NCBI RefSeq assembly: GCF_000275845.1
Contig: NW_006766949.1
Span: forward strand, 104,907-168,906
Length of the DNA stretch: 64,000 nt
Source: Dichomitus squalens LYAD-421 SS1
Taxonomy: Eukaryota > Basidiomycota > Agaricomycetes > Polyporales > Polyporaceae
Direction: 5' to 3'
Below are positions 38,022 to 49,930 of the stretch, one piece after another. Each line of letters starts with the position of its first letter. Positions within the stretch are counted from its first letter, which is position 1. The translations under genes were made by a program, and so were the position numbers. The notes under the pieces are model-generated. The model searched no databases. It saw only the letters and a program-made list of their open reading frames with translations, and was not told where the DNA came from.

Positions 38022-39539
38022 TACGCCTAAGTATGATTCGCAACATCCACATCGTCGTAGGTTGCTGTGTGCACGGCATGATCTCGTTCGGCACACATTG
38101 ATGCATATAGCTCGGAGAGCTCATACGAGGCAACGCGACCGTGCGCTTGGCCAACAGCGGTCGCGATGAGTTGCTGCCAAGACGACCTCGACGGTCTCCA
38201 GATGCAGACGACCAGGTCCTCGCTACATGCCGCTTGCAGCAACACCACGAGAGATGTGAGCACCATCGAGTACTGCACACAGCATTCCGGCTGGAGTTGG
38301 CTTTGACCTCATCCTATGCAAACAAACGTGGCCGGTTTCGCGCTGGCCAGCAGCGGGAGGCGCCTACGAGCCACATAGCAACAGACGTACCTATACGGTC
38401 ACCTTCTTGTACTTATTGAGGACGAATTGAGCACCAACGTGCCCCTTTACTGACTGCCATTATCGTCCTCGATAAAGCGTCCTGAAGGACGAGAAGCGAG
38501 GTTAGATCAGGAGAGACGGTGCGGGGGTACAGTCCCGAAGCTCCGACTCCGATCTAGACGCTCAGCGCCCCATTGATTGATATGTGACCCGGCCGGGCCC
38601 GGCCTTACATCGAGCAAGTCCCATGAGGAGATAATTCGACACCACATGTCAACCGTTGGCAGACACTATGTACAGGTTTTGCCTAAGCGTAGATAAAGAG
38701 TTCTTGACATGTACATAATGGGTGCACCGTCTTGTCTTCTTGGACAGTTTGGTTCAAAAGCCTGACATGATCGCTCAAACCTACGGTAGACAGCAGAAAG
38801 AAGACTGTTGGGGGTGGGAAATCCAAGAAAAGCGGGGTTGCAACATCCACGTCGGGTTTGTCACACCGCCACTGAGTCACCAATGATGGCTTTTCATGTG
38901 TCTCGTTCGCTTGTCATCTACTGCCCCTGATACGGATCTCCACACGAAGATTGTAGGCTGCCGGCAGGATCAGTGTAAAACGCCGAGCGAGAGAACGTTC
39001 ACCGTGCCCTGGCATGATAACCGAACAGCATGTGGACATGAAGTACGTCTCCTCACGATACGGGGCGGATGGCTCGTGGCCCAAGGACTCATGTGGGTGG
39101 CTTGGAGGACTCACAGTGGCCGACTCCGCAAATCACCATTCATAACAACCGTTGCAGGCCATCGCCTTGGGCGAACCGCACGCAGAGGATAATCACGGCA
39201 CCCCGAATGGCCTGTGCGGAGAAAACTATATGCATCCTCCAGGCGAGTGGGCTGTGTTGGGTGCTCCGATCGATTGATTGATCCTTGTTTTTGAATTCAA
39301 AGCTCAAAGCGCGGAGCTAAGCATGGCTCAGGGGGTCGCGAACAAAGCCGTTTATGGGAATGGTATCAGGCGGACAAACGGTATATATACCATCAGCCTC
39401 TGCTCTCCGTTCCCCAGGACCTTTCCTCACGTTCATCTTTCTCCCATCCAGAGCTTTGAGCCCGGTGCTCCCCACATTCACCACACACACTTCTTACTTG
39501 CTTTTGGTTTAATCCATTCCATTCCTTAATCTTACCACA
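38022..39539. other. Intergenic region ending in the promoter of the secreted-protein gene
   Basis: No gene was recognised from 38,022 to about 39,300. From 39,380 it is a core promoter: a TATA box, then a long CT-rich leader up to the ATG at 39540. Confidence 0.5.
39381..39390 (+). promoter_or_regulatory. TATA box of the secreted-protein gene
   Basis: GTATATATAC lies 150 bp before the ATG and is followed by a CT-rich tract (39,400-39,530). This arrangement is seen at strongly expressed basidiomycete genes. Confidence 0.6.
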
Positions 39540-40434
39540 ATGAAGGCCACTTTTGCTCTCGCTGCTGTCTTCCACAGTAAGTTGGCTTGTTCAACGGGCA
39601 CTGCGCGATCAATGACTGACGTTCTCTCGACCCCTTTCAGTCGTCCTTTTGGTCGCTGCCCTCCCGACCCCCGTTCCCCAGACCAACGGCGGTCCCCCCT
39701 TCGATCCCGCTGGTGTCAAGAACGTCGGCAATGGTCACGGCGGCCAGTTCATCGGTGGTCAGTGCCTCTCGAACGCCGACTGTGGGTCAGGTTGTTGTGC
39801 GGGCCCCTCTGGTATCTGCTCGGGCCCCGGCGCACAGACCCAGGCGGGCAAGACCGGTTGCGGCTTCGTCGCCGGTGGCGCTCCTGTCGCATCTGCACCC
39901 CCTGCGGCTGCGCCCGTCAACAACGGTGCGACTGCCGCCCCCGCCAACGGTGGTCCCCCCTTCGACCCCGCTGGCGTGAAGAACGTCGGTAACGGCCACG
40001 GTGGCCAGTTCATCGGCGGCCAGTGTCTCTCCAACGCCGACTGCGGTTCCGGCTGCTGCGCGGGCCCCTCCGGCATCTGCTCCGGCCCCGGCGCGCAGAC
40101 TCAAAACGGAAAGACTGGCTGCGGCTTCGTCGCCGGCGGCGCCCCCGTCGCGTCCGCGCCCCCCGCAGCGGCCGCTCCCGTGAACAACGGTGCGTCGGCG
40201 ACCCCCGCGAACGGCGGCCCTCCCTTCGACCCCGCTGGCGCGAAGAACGTCGGCAACGGCGCGGGCGGCCAGTTCATCGGCGGCCAGTGCTTGAGCGGGG
40301 CTGACTGCGCGTCCGGCTGCTGCGCTGGTCCCTCGGGTATCTGCTCGGGCGTCGGCGCGCAGACCCAGGCGGGCAAGACCGGCTGCGGTTTCGTCGCGCC
40401 CGGCAAGCGCGCCATCGCCGACCTCCTCGTCTGA
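39540..40434 (+). CDS. Secreted protein with three tandem six-cysteine (Bas2-like) domains
   Basis: Two exons (39540-39576, 39641-40434) give 276 aa. The first 20 or so residues are a signal peptide (MKATFALAAVFHIVLLVAALP). Three units of 87, 88 and about 73 residues follow (from 39688, 39949 and 40213). Each has NVGNG-GGQFIGGQCL and six Cys spaced C-x5-C-x3-CC-x6-C-x13-C, ending GCGF. Ala/Pro linkers separate them. The single unit resembles biotrophy-associated secreted protein 2 of Magnaporthe, a plant-infection effector (family knowledge). Mushrooms carry related proteins whose role is unknown. Codons end almost always in C or G, suggesting very high expression. The third unit ends early and keeps all six Cys. 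Probably extracellular and disulphide-bonded. Confidence 0.9.
39688..40434 (+). repeat. Three in-frame tandem domain repeats of about 261 nt
   Basis: Units start at 39688, 39949 and 40213 and code for near-identical domains. Units 1 and 2 differ at very few residues but at more synonymous third positions, so selection or old duplication rather than very recent copying is likely. Confidence 0.9.
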
Positions 40435-42998
40435 ACGGATCCGTAGGGCGGTGGGCGAAGGCTATTGTTTATTGTGGTATTTATTAAGCTCACGATGGGT
40501 TGGATGACCGAGATGAAGTGTATACCTTCCACTTGATGTGGCTGCATGTAAACGTCTCTGGACACCGGTGTTGCGCCGCTCTCGCACCCGGTGGTCGTAA
40601 TTTATTACTGGGGGATTGATGAAGTATCCACTTGTGGCGTGCGGTGTGATACATGCTCTCTGTTTGTCAGTGTTGCTAGTGGCGCGAGGGATTAGAAGAA
40701 GCACGGCGAAGCAGTATGTTGTTCTCTGAGGACGCTTGAACATTGCGTGCAATGCGCCAGGCGATTATGATGGGGCCGACTGCGTCGTATTCTGAACAGT
40801 CACAAACGACAATCAGATGGGTGAAAGCTTCAAGGTTGTAGCACATCTGCGAGGAGCTGAAGGAGTTGCTCCCACCCGTGTGGTCGCAATCATATACAGA
40901 TTCTGGATGAGTATCTTACTGTCGAGGATCGTTGGTTCGCATTTTCATCTCGGCTTCCATCCCAACACTCCTGCCCGGATGCATAATGGAAGTTTAATCT
41001 CATCTCAAGGAAGATCTCGTTACTGCTGTCCTGGGACCTGGAAATGAAGGATCCACATCCTTATACTCTCACGCTTGTTATGAGATGCGGCCCGCTGGGC
41101 GAAGGATTGGTAGTGGAGCCTGTCCCGGTTGTGTTCCTTGACAGGAAACTTGCCCCATCAGACCCACCTTTCAATGCTTCAGCATCCCGAGTATACGCGC
41201 ACTACGTCAATGTAGCTCCCGTCGACCTCGTGGGTCCAACACGTTGCGAGGCCCAGATACAGAGAGCACGCAGAGTACAGATCCGAACTCAGCGACGCGC
41301 TCCCCATCCCGCCGTCTCGCCCCACCTCCATCATACGCTCGAGGCGGTCGTCTACCCACACGTCGTCGAGAACAGCCAAGTCTTGAAAGCCATCGCTGAA
41401 CTCCAGAGAAGATCGTGAAGCATGCACCATGTGCAACGCATCCGCTCCTAGCCCATAAAGCCGATACCGGGACGCACCTCTTCAGCGACGCAGTGCGTCA
41501 AAACCGCCACCCTCCTTGAGATTTCTCAAGGCTTCTCCATCTGCGCGCACTCATCTCGCCCGTGTCAGAGCGTCGTGGTCATCCGCCTGGTGGCATCATA
41601 GAACTCGTCTCGTCTATTATACCGCACTATCGTGTCCGCAATTCTGTCGGTGTGGTAGAGGTATGCGAACGTACGGTGCAACAGCGTGCGACCGACTGCA
41701 AGACTCACCTGTGTTGATTTTCCGTTTCCCGCGGCCGGATAGCCCCTCGCACCAATAACCCCACATCGTAGCCCAGCCCCTCGCACCATTCCTCACGCCG
41801 CCGCTCATCCGAGAGACGGAGGATCCTACAACTCCTTCTCAAGCCCTCCTCCCATTGCCGCCTCTCCTTACCCGCTCTACCTCCCTCCTTGCCCCGACCC
41901 ACCACACCATTAAGATGAATATATATAACTCACCGATGGCCAGAAGACGCCTCTGTAGCCGCGCAGGTCGCGATATGCCCAATGCACTACACCCATAGAG
42001 GGGCGGTGCAGGCGGGACACACGCGGTACGGGAAGGACCAAACCGCGTCGCCGCTACATCGCGCTGGCGGCGGCCTTGATCGAAAGAACAGGCGAAGGGT
42101 GGACGAGAACTTGAGGCATATGTACTTTTTCGGGTGCGCCGGACTGCAAACTCTGACTGGACGGTTGACAGCATGATGGAAGAGACGGGGGGACGTGCTG
42201 CGGTGAAGGGCGAGCGGCGAAGCACAGACAGGCGTTGGGCGTCGCCGACGTCGCCGCTTGTGCACATGCGTTGTGGTTCTGTTATGCCATCTGTCAGATG
42301 ATTCAGCGAGCCCGTGTGGGACACACGAGGTGGGTACAAACGTAACAAAACCCACCTATTGAAAGCGCCGCTCATGTCTGCGAACATGCGGCGACAGACA
42401 CGGAGGCAGAGCAAGGAGGCAGGTGGACACATGCATGACCATTCTTTCCAGACACACATACAGGATGGGCAGCGAGGATCCTAGGGCGGCGACACCGTTG
42501 CCGACCAAAGTCGACACCTACGGATGGCGGTAGAAGGGTAGCATGGGAGCGTGTCCGGCTTTCGCGAGACCTGACTGGCTAGCTCTCCCGGAGAAGGTGC
42601 GGTACGGCGGTGCGAGGTAGAGTAACGCGACAGCAGGAAGGCACAGAACCCTATTAACAGCACACGGGTACACCTATCTGTCAGATGTGGTCCACAACCG
42701 CATACCGCGTCGCCGCCACTCTTCCGCTCGCATTCTCGAGCCTGTGTTTCGTGCTGACGTCGGCGACAGCATAGGCCTTTCGTCGTCCTCCATCAGCATT
42801 GTACTGTATGTAGTGCAAACCGTCACTGGATGCAGTATTCAGAGTTCTCCCAAGATTTTTGGTGGACGGTATAGTGAACAGACAGGACAGAGGGACTGCG
42901 GACGACCGGGAGCGCTCTTCTCGCCTCCGGCATTTCCCGTGTCGTATGGCATCGGGCGGCTCAGCGACGGTCTTGCGCACCACGGTCCACTATCCTCA
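40435..42998. other. Intergenic; right part is the first copy of a duplicated block
   Basis: From 40,435 to about 41,800 I recognise no gene (a 125-codon plus frame at 41044-41418 overlaps a minus frame of equal quality). From about 41,950 the sequence is alignable to 48,590-49,410, the region before the MIC27 pseudogene. Shared blocks include the CCGCGTCGCCGCT tract (42,050 and 48,680) and CCGGCATTTCCCGTGTCGT (42,927 and 49,384). Both copies are full of stops in all frames, so any gene once present looks dead. Confidence 0.45.
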
Positions 42999-43977
42999 AT
43001 GCTCAGGCTACTTGCAGTACGTCTGCCTATTCGCCCTCCGACCATGGCTCACCATATGCGCAGAGTAGGAGAGCGCTGGCAGTCGCCGCCGTTGCGGTTG
43101 GCGTGCACGAGGCACACGAGAAGGTGTGTTGTGTCGTTTTACAGACCAAGCCCACTTCTCAAGTCCTCTCCAAACCTGTAGCTGCCTATTTACCCCACTC
43201 CTGAAGCGGAGGTCATTCTAGTAGAGACTCCCTCAGAACTTGAAAAGCAAATTGCCGTTGCGCGGCGCGCGGTAACGGGCACCTACCTGGATGCGCGCAG
43301 TAGGGTCCAGGAGGTCGTGTCGCGTTGGATCGGTGTAGAGCAGGCCGTAGAATGTGCGTTCAGAGCTTCTCGTCTCGTAACCCTCCGACTTATCCCTCGC
43401 CCGGTGTTCTTTGCTTGCGCGTGCAGCAAGAGTGAAGTCGCTAGTCGCCCCTGACGAGCCTCTTACTCCTGGTGTTCTCTACGTCGGCGTCGCAACTCTC
43501 ACCGGCTCCGTCCTTGCCCGGAACCGTCTCTTCTGGCGGCTCACCCTTCCTCCTACCCTCTTCCTCCTTTCGCTCAACCACTTCCTTCCCAAGACTTCGC
43601 ATAACGTCTCACAGTACCTCGGCTCGCTCGAGGAGGCCCACTTCCCCGCGCTCGCGGAGAAGCACGAGATCGCGAAGGCACACAGTGCTATGACGTGGGA
43701 GCGCGTGAAGGACGCGACGCGGAACAGCCGAGAGACGGTCTCGGATAGTGTTGCGGCTCTGCTCGGGAAGATCGAGGGGGCGTCGGGGCTGAAGTTGCGG
43801 GAGACGCTTGGGGTGAAAGGACGGGAGCAGGTTCGAGCGGTGGAGGGGAAAGCCATAGAGGCTGTGCATGCGGTTGAGAAGGAGGTTGAGGCTGCGAAGG
43901 TCGTGGTTGAGGAGAAGGGGCAGGAGGTTAAGGAGGCGACACAGAAGAAGGTGGACGAGGTGAAGCGACTGGTTTGA
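42999..43977 (+). CDS. MICOS subunit MIC26/MIC27-like (apolipoprotein O family)
   Basis: Inner-membrane protein of the MICOS complex, which shapes mitochondrial crista junctions. Four exons (42999-43016, 43064-43123, 43182-43353, 43427-43977) give 266 aa. After a short hydrophobic N-terminus (RRALAVAAVAVGVHEAHEK) comes the family start KLPIYPTPEAEVILVETPSE. The core LTPGVLYVGVATLTGSVLAR follows, then a second hydrophobic segment and FLPKTSHN. The tail is a long charged helix or coiled coil (from about residue 160, ending in repeated KEVEAAKV/EEKGQEV). The 18-nt first exon is the least certain part. A damaged copy lies at 49408-49930, so this is the active gene of a duplicated pair. Confidence 0.87.
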
Positions 43978-45674
43978 GCCGATTCACCTGCCTTGCGGAC
44001 CACTCCCCCATTTTGCGCTCGCACGTAAGGAAAAGCTAGATATGTCTCATTACATATTGACATCCACCGCTGACATTGCGAGTCAACTTAGTCAGATCTA
44101 TGTAGGCCGTTTCTGAACGAGGGATTCGAGGCGACGTCATATCTCCCCCTGATTCTATAAATGCCGCCACCTGGTGTCAGCTAGGCGCTTTCGCATCCAA
44201 CGATTGGTGGAACACTTCTTGAAGACCATCATTTGAGAGCTGGTCAGTCCCGGCTTGTTATGATGATGATCATGCGCAGCTTTGTATTGGCCCGAAGATA
44301 AGATTCCTTGTGAGCAGAGAGAAACGTCGGATGGCAGGAAACACTCGAGACCCGTAAGGTTTTGACCCAACAAAACAAGACGATGGAGTAACCCAGATTA
44401 GGGGGGTTAAAACGGTGCATACGGCACTTGCACGATGGTACATTTATGAGGTGCTTGCATCTATCTCCAAAAACTACGAAGCCAGAAGTATTAGTGGCAT
44501 GGGTGTTTCACACTTTCTGACAGATGGGGCGCGCTTGCGCTTATCGAACTACTTGTCGTTTGGCCGCCGGCGAATGTCCCCACAACTGCGTCCGACGTCC
44601 ATTAGGGACCCGACCGACGATATCCTATGACACATAAGCGTCATTGACACTCATGATCGCTGAAGACATATGTATGCATGTAGTAGAGGTAATGAACATG
44701 TTTCAAAGCCGAAAAACCAAGGTTCTGGCGATGTAGTGCGCTAGGGTGCCAGTAGCAAACGAAACATGCCCAAAGAGCCCGCATGGAACGGGTGGGGTAG
44801 AACTCGGACGATCACCGCATTTTGGGCATTTTGGGTACTATATACTATTCACTGCTCTCTCTCTTCGCATTCCTAAGGCATCGCTGCATAAGTACAACTT
44901 CACATAATACGCACGATCGAGGCAGAACTGATGCAAGAATTGACACGCCGCCTAATGGATGTTGAACTTCCTACTAGGAATGTATGATATACCAAAGTAT
45001 CATGCCCTGGGGGTCGTCTCGTGCTTGAAACATTGGAAGAACATAGTCAATATCGTGCTGGGCCGTTGAGGAGATGATACCCACCGCGGGCATCGACCTG
45101 TTGCACATTGTGTCCCATCGCAAATCCATCGTAATCAGAGCCACTGTAAGATCATTACTCGGTTAGGTGTCCCATCGCAATCCCCTTTAGGAGTTTTGAT
45201 AAAATCGTATACTGATCACATTCATTGTGCAGGGTGGGGCAACTGTGAGATTAAGATGGGACAAGACGAGATACTTATGGTTGTCTCAACGTGGCTCAGG
45301 TTACGATGCTTCTATGATGGAACACGGCGTCCGAATGCGCGGTGTACCGCTACTCGAACCGGTTCTAGTAAGTCACGTTTTGACGCGTAGCAGGGTTATT
45401 TGGTCTTTTGCTTGGTCGTGTCTGTCGCGGTGGAATATTCTACCGCCCAGAAGCACAGGCTGCAGTTCACAGCGCGGAGTTCCCGGCGCGGAGATCCCGG
45501 CGCGGAGTCTTCTTCGAGCGTGTGCGATGCAGTAGTAGCCATCACTCGTCCTATCCTATCCATTCGATGTGCCTATAAGAACAATCTTTCAATCCAGCTA
45601 TGAAAACAAGATACCCATCTCCTCTTCCTCAGTCCCCCGCAATTTACCGCTGCCCCCCCCCCCACGCCAACATC
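43978..45674. other. Intergenic region before Zn-cluster gene A
   Basis: No gene was recognised. It ends with the gene A promoter (CCTATAAGAA near 45,570) and a run of eleven C at 45653-45663, 11 bp before the ATG. Confidence 0.45.
45570..45577 (+). promoter_or_regulatory. TATA box of Zn-cluster gene A
   Basis: CTATAAGA about 100 bp before the ATG at 45675, the same spacing as in paralogue B. Confidence 0.4.
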
Positions 45675-46887
45675 ATGGCCTCCCACTTCAGCTCGACCAA
45701 CACCGTCCAGGCTAGCGCTTCCTCAAAGACTTCTGTTGAGTTAGACTACATTGTGGTCGTCCTGCGCCAAGACCAGCTCCGTACGGTCCACTCCTGTCAA
45801 TGATGCTTCTTTCGGGCGTTGATAACTACATACTTTTAGGATCACTTGCTTGCGACTCTGTGCAGTTACCGGCGTCCTCGGCGGCTCCCGACGGCCCGGA
45901 CGTCCCTGTTGCTGTACCTCATAATGTTGTCACTCTCGATCAACACCACGCTTGCGTACTGCTCCACCGTTCGCAGCTCTGTGAGTCTCCCTCGACGTTT
46001 GTTATGGTTTTACCAACTATGTTATAGATCTCGTTGAGGGCGCGTCGATGAGCGTCGTGTCGCCCAAGGACCTCCATCCAAGTCTGAGGGCCACGGCTCC
46101 TGCCCGGCGACCGGGAGTTAAAACGGCTGTCAGTACCGGGCACCTTCGAGTTCTGCCTGATGCGGCGTCTCATACGTTCTATTTGACAGTGCGTCAACTG
46201 CCGCAAAGTCGCGAAGCGGTGCGACCCGGGCCGGCCTTGTGCTCGCTGCAAAAGAATGGACCTTGGAGACAGCTGCACCGACGCTCCTTCTAAACGCGGC
46301 CAGGTGGTCAGAGAGAGCTGCACAGCGCTTGTTCGCGATCACCCTCAGACGCTTGAGAGTTCCGTCGTCCGGGCGTCCGCAGGTAAGCTATATATGTTGA
46401 CATGTCCGCCGCTGTCATGGAAGCATTTCGCTAATTCATGGATCAATGCTCAGCATCTACATCCGCATCCAACTCTGTCAGCAATCCCCGGTCTACCACA
46501 GACCTCTTCAATGAGGGCTTGTATACGAACTCTGGGTCGCCAAATGGCGCTTTCCAACATCAGGAACCAGACATTGCAGGCCCATCCAACTCCAGACATG
46601 GAGCTTTGGACCGGGGTGGATGGATGGATGAGGCCGCCGGGTGGCAGGCACAAGCCTTGACGACGTATGCTCAGCCAATGACCCACGCGGCGCCCTCAGC
46701 TATCGGACAGCTGATCCCCGATTCCTATCCCATGAGCGCAGAAATGTTGCCGCCTATCCAGGTCCCATCCAACCTTGCATACAACGGATATGCCGTAGGT
46801 GAACCATCTGATGCATTCCAGTCCTCGCAAATCTCAGAGGGCCCTATTGCCGGTCATCCCTTCTATGGGGCTCATCGTGGGTGGTGA
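45675..46887 (+). CDS. Zn-cluster protein with HRSQL module (family member A)
   Basis: Five exons (45675-45780, 45840-45980, 46028-46128, 46190-46382, 46454-46887) give 324 aa. Exon 1 ends IVVVLRQDQL and exon 2 ends HHACVLLHRSQL, both at phase-1 introns. Exon 3 ends GVKTA and exon 4 begins with the zinc cluster CVNCRKVAKRC, RPCARC and Cys after eight residues (residues 117-144). A basic stretch and a Ser/Gln/Pro-rich C-terminal half follow, ending PIAGHPFYGAHRGW. Exon sizes and phases match gene B almost exactly (106/141/101/193 against 103/147/101/196), so the two are paralogues. Likely a nuclear DNA-binding regulator; the HRSQL module is new to me and its role is unknown. The intron 3 donor is the weaker GTCAGT. 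Confidence 0.75.
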
Positions 46888-48449
46888 ACGTCACGTCGCG
46901 GCGCCTGAAGGTATGCATACGGTGTATCAGCTACCAGGGCAGCAAAAGGTGGCTAATGTTTCTCTGGTAGATACAAAAATGCGCGGACTATACCTACTCT
47001 CGATGCTTTGTCCGATATCTACGCTTTGCCTGCTATGTAAGCCTGCTGTCTCTTGATATAGTCCTCTCGTGCTATCTCCCTCTCGCACATCTGCTCTCTC
47101 GTACATGATTTCTGTAGCTAGAGTATGTACGGTAGATCCGTGTATTTCTACAAGCTCTCCTTAGATGTAACTGATCTGGCTCATGTCCTTTTTCCCGGAA
47201 CCGTCTCGCACCCCAATATGGCCGCTCAGCGATCCTCCTCTTCGTGAGTGGTTTTAAGGCCGAGACGACGTTCGTGGCTCAAGCTCGAGAGTGAGAAGGT
47301 GGATTTATGCCAATATTCTGCCATCATCTCATAACGCGCCTCCAGCGCTCGCACACTCCTTGACCTTCGTGACTACTTTGAACCTTGCACAATCTACATC
47401 CATCTCCTTGAATGGAAAGTCATCTATTGCCTAGAACGTGTTCCGTGCTTCGCGGGTGAACCTTGCAGTGCTATGTGCGCCAGCAATCTCTACTAATCGA
47501 AGAACCTCCTAAAAGGGCAGTTCCCCAAGCTAAGCGAGGTGGGATTGCCACAATCAAGCAAGCGTTACATGCCACGGAGATCGAATGTCGTCTGCAAACG
47601 ACGAACGCGATGAGTAAGCAGAGCGGGCCTTCTCGGCGAGACATTATCAGTTCGCTGCGGTGAGTGCATAGGGTCGTACATCACGGGACATCTTGTCGGT
47701 GCAATAATGGTGGCTGCTATTGCTGAGTATCTGACAACAGTAGTGACAGTTGGGCATACAAGTACCACCTCCGGTGCTTTTGCCACGCCGATGCTTGAAC
47801 CAATTAAGCCACACGACGCGTTGCGACCTCTGTTACATGCTTACTACGCCCATCATCGCTCGCGTAGATACCAAGAGCGCATACTTGTCAGAGCACGGAG
47901 CCCGACTCAAAGCGCACTCCTTACCTGCCGCCTCGCATTCAATGCACACTCGACCTATTTGTAAAGGCGAAGAGTGACCTATCTCAATATGTCCAAGGCC
48001 TTCGCCTGTGCACGCGTTCTCGGTAACATCTGGACGCGAGCGCCATTGCTACAACGCCAACAAAACCGCGAAACGTAAGCTGAGCCTGACGTACTTGTTT
48101 CTAGTGCGAAGGGTGATGATGAGGACGTACCTGATGTCAGTGCATGGCTTCCCCAGTTGCCCTGGGCTTGGGGAAGCCCTGCCGGAACCTATGCGTCAGC
48201 TATCCCTTATAGGGACGCACACGCACTGTCTTGCTCGTGCCATACTTGGCTATCATGTCCAAGGCTGTATGGACGTAGTATGTGTAAGCGCGCATACGTC
48301 ACATCAGGGTAGCGTCAGGCAGGAGCCGACGGAGGAATCACCTGTGATTCCTCAATCCCACCACCTCTTGTCCACGGACAGGCGTCTCGCACAGGAATCG
48401 CCGTTACCGCGTCTCCTCCTATCACCACGCGACGGTGCAGGACGATGAC
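46888..48449. other. Intergenic region, no gene seen
   Basis: Short open frames only, none with a domain or splice support. It separates the two halves of the tandem duplication. Confidence 0.45.
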
Positions 48450-49407
48450 TCGCCGTGTCCCACAAATCTTCCTCCCAGCTCTCTCCTTTCCTCGTGCGCA
48501 ACGTCCCCACCCACCCGCATTCATCCCTTCTCCATCCTACCACATCGCGAATCGAGACAACACTCACCAATGGTTAGAAAAAGAAGTTCCACCGCCCGGT
48601 CTGCGACCAGTCCAACCTTCGTCGGGACGGACGTCAATGGGCGGCATAGGCAGGACAAACGGGAAGGGGCTGGACCGCGTCGCCGCTGCATACCGCGCCC
48701 GCCCTCTAGCAGGAGAACTGAAGCCGGACGCGATTCGTCTGGCGTAAGTACGGCTTCTTGCGCGACAGATTGGGAGGCCCAGCTTCACGATGGAAGGAAC
48801 GAGCTGCGAAGCAGGGCCAGCGGCGGGTTGGGACGGACGTTGGAGGTCGGCGACCTCGTCGCTCATGTAGATGTAGTGTACTCCTGCAATGTCATCTATC
48901 AGATGGTTCGAGGAGCCCGCGCGTGCGATGCACGATGTGGCTGGAACGTAATGGAACCCACCTGCTGAGGGCACCGCGCGTGGCGACAGACACGAGGGCA
49001 GAGCAAACGAGGCAGGCAGACACTTACGGGACCTGAACAGTAGGCGCAGTTCGTGCATTGGATGCTCCTAGAGCGGCGACGTGGTCGCCGACAAGCTGAC
49101 ACTCGCCGATGGCGGTAGAAGGAGTGACTGGCTAGAGAAGATATGGGAGGGGGAAGTGAGGCGGGGAAGCACGACCGGGGTGTATACATCTGTCATATGT
49201 GGTATTGCGTTGCTGCTCCCCAGGCTTCCGCGCGCAGTCTCGCGCATGTGCGTCGTGCTGACGGCGGAAAGAAGGCAAAAGCACATCGTCATCAAGACTC
49301 TGACTGTCGGACGGTACTGAGCGAACGGAACAGAGTCGGGCCACCGGGTTGGGCTACCGGAGTGCTCGCTCTAGAGAAGGAGCCCGGCATTTCCCGTGTC
49401 GTGCGGC
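48450..49407. repeat. Second copy of the duplicated block, upstream part
   Basis: Alignable with about 41,850-42,998: matching blocks occur in the same order, with many indels. A 164-codon minus frame (48564-49058) has no counterpart intact in the other copy and is not taken as a gene. Confidence 0.55.
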
Positions 49408-49930
49408 ATGCCGGGCTGCTTGCAGTACTCCTGTAAATTCCGTATAATACCCACAGTTGCTCACCATATGCGCATAGTAGGAGAGTGCTGGCATCCGCGG
49501 CCGTCGCGGTTGGCGTGCACGAAGCACGCGAGAGGGTGAGTCACATCGTTTTACAGACCTTTCCAAGTCGTTGTCCAAACCTGTAGCTGCCTAATTACCC
49601 CACTCCTGAACCGGAGGCTGTCCTAGTAGAAACATCCTCAGAACTTGGAAAGCAGATCGCGATAACGCGGCGCGCGGTAACGGGTACTTACCTGGATGCA
49701 AGAAGTAGGGTCCAAGAGGTCGAGTCGCGTTTGATTGGTGTGTAGCAGGCCGTAGGTGCGTTCAGAGCTTCTCGTCTCGCAAGCCTCTGACTGATTTCTC
49801 TCCCCAGCAAGAGTAAAGTCGCTGGTCGACCCTGAGGTGCCTCTCACTCCTGGCATTCTCTACGTTGGCGTCGCAACTGCGTCCTTGCCCTGAACCGTCT
49901 CTTCTGGGAGCTCACCCTTCCTCTTGCGTT
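49408..49930 (+). pseudogene. MIC26/MIC27 pseudogene (truncated second copy)
   Basis: Clear relative of exons 1-4 of the gene at 42999-43977, in the same order and spacing. Lesions seen: a 1-nt deletion in the first exon; GAG to TAG in exon 3 (GVEQ becomes GV-stop, about 49,740); a 10-nt deletion in the fourth exon (CTCACCGGCT lost after GTCGCAACT); and loss of everything after LFW at about 49,930. The well-kept part LPNYPTPEPEAVLVETSSE shows it was once functional or decayed recently. Confidence 0.88.

Noticed and set aside
48564..49058. 164-codon minus ORF beginning near a CTNC motif, thought at first to be another Zn cluster
   Set aside because: In the frame carrying CTNC the next residues are AYCSG and the required downstream Cys and RPC are absent; the homologous block at 42 kb has no such motif.
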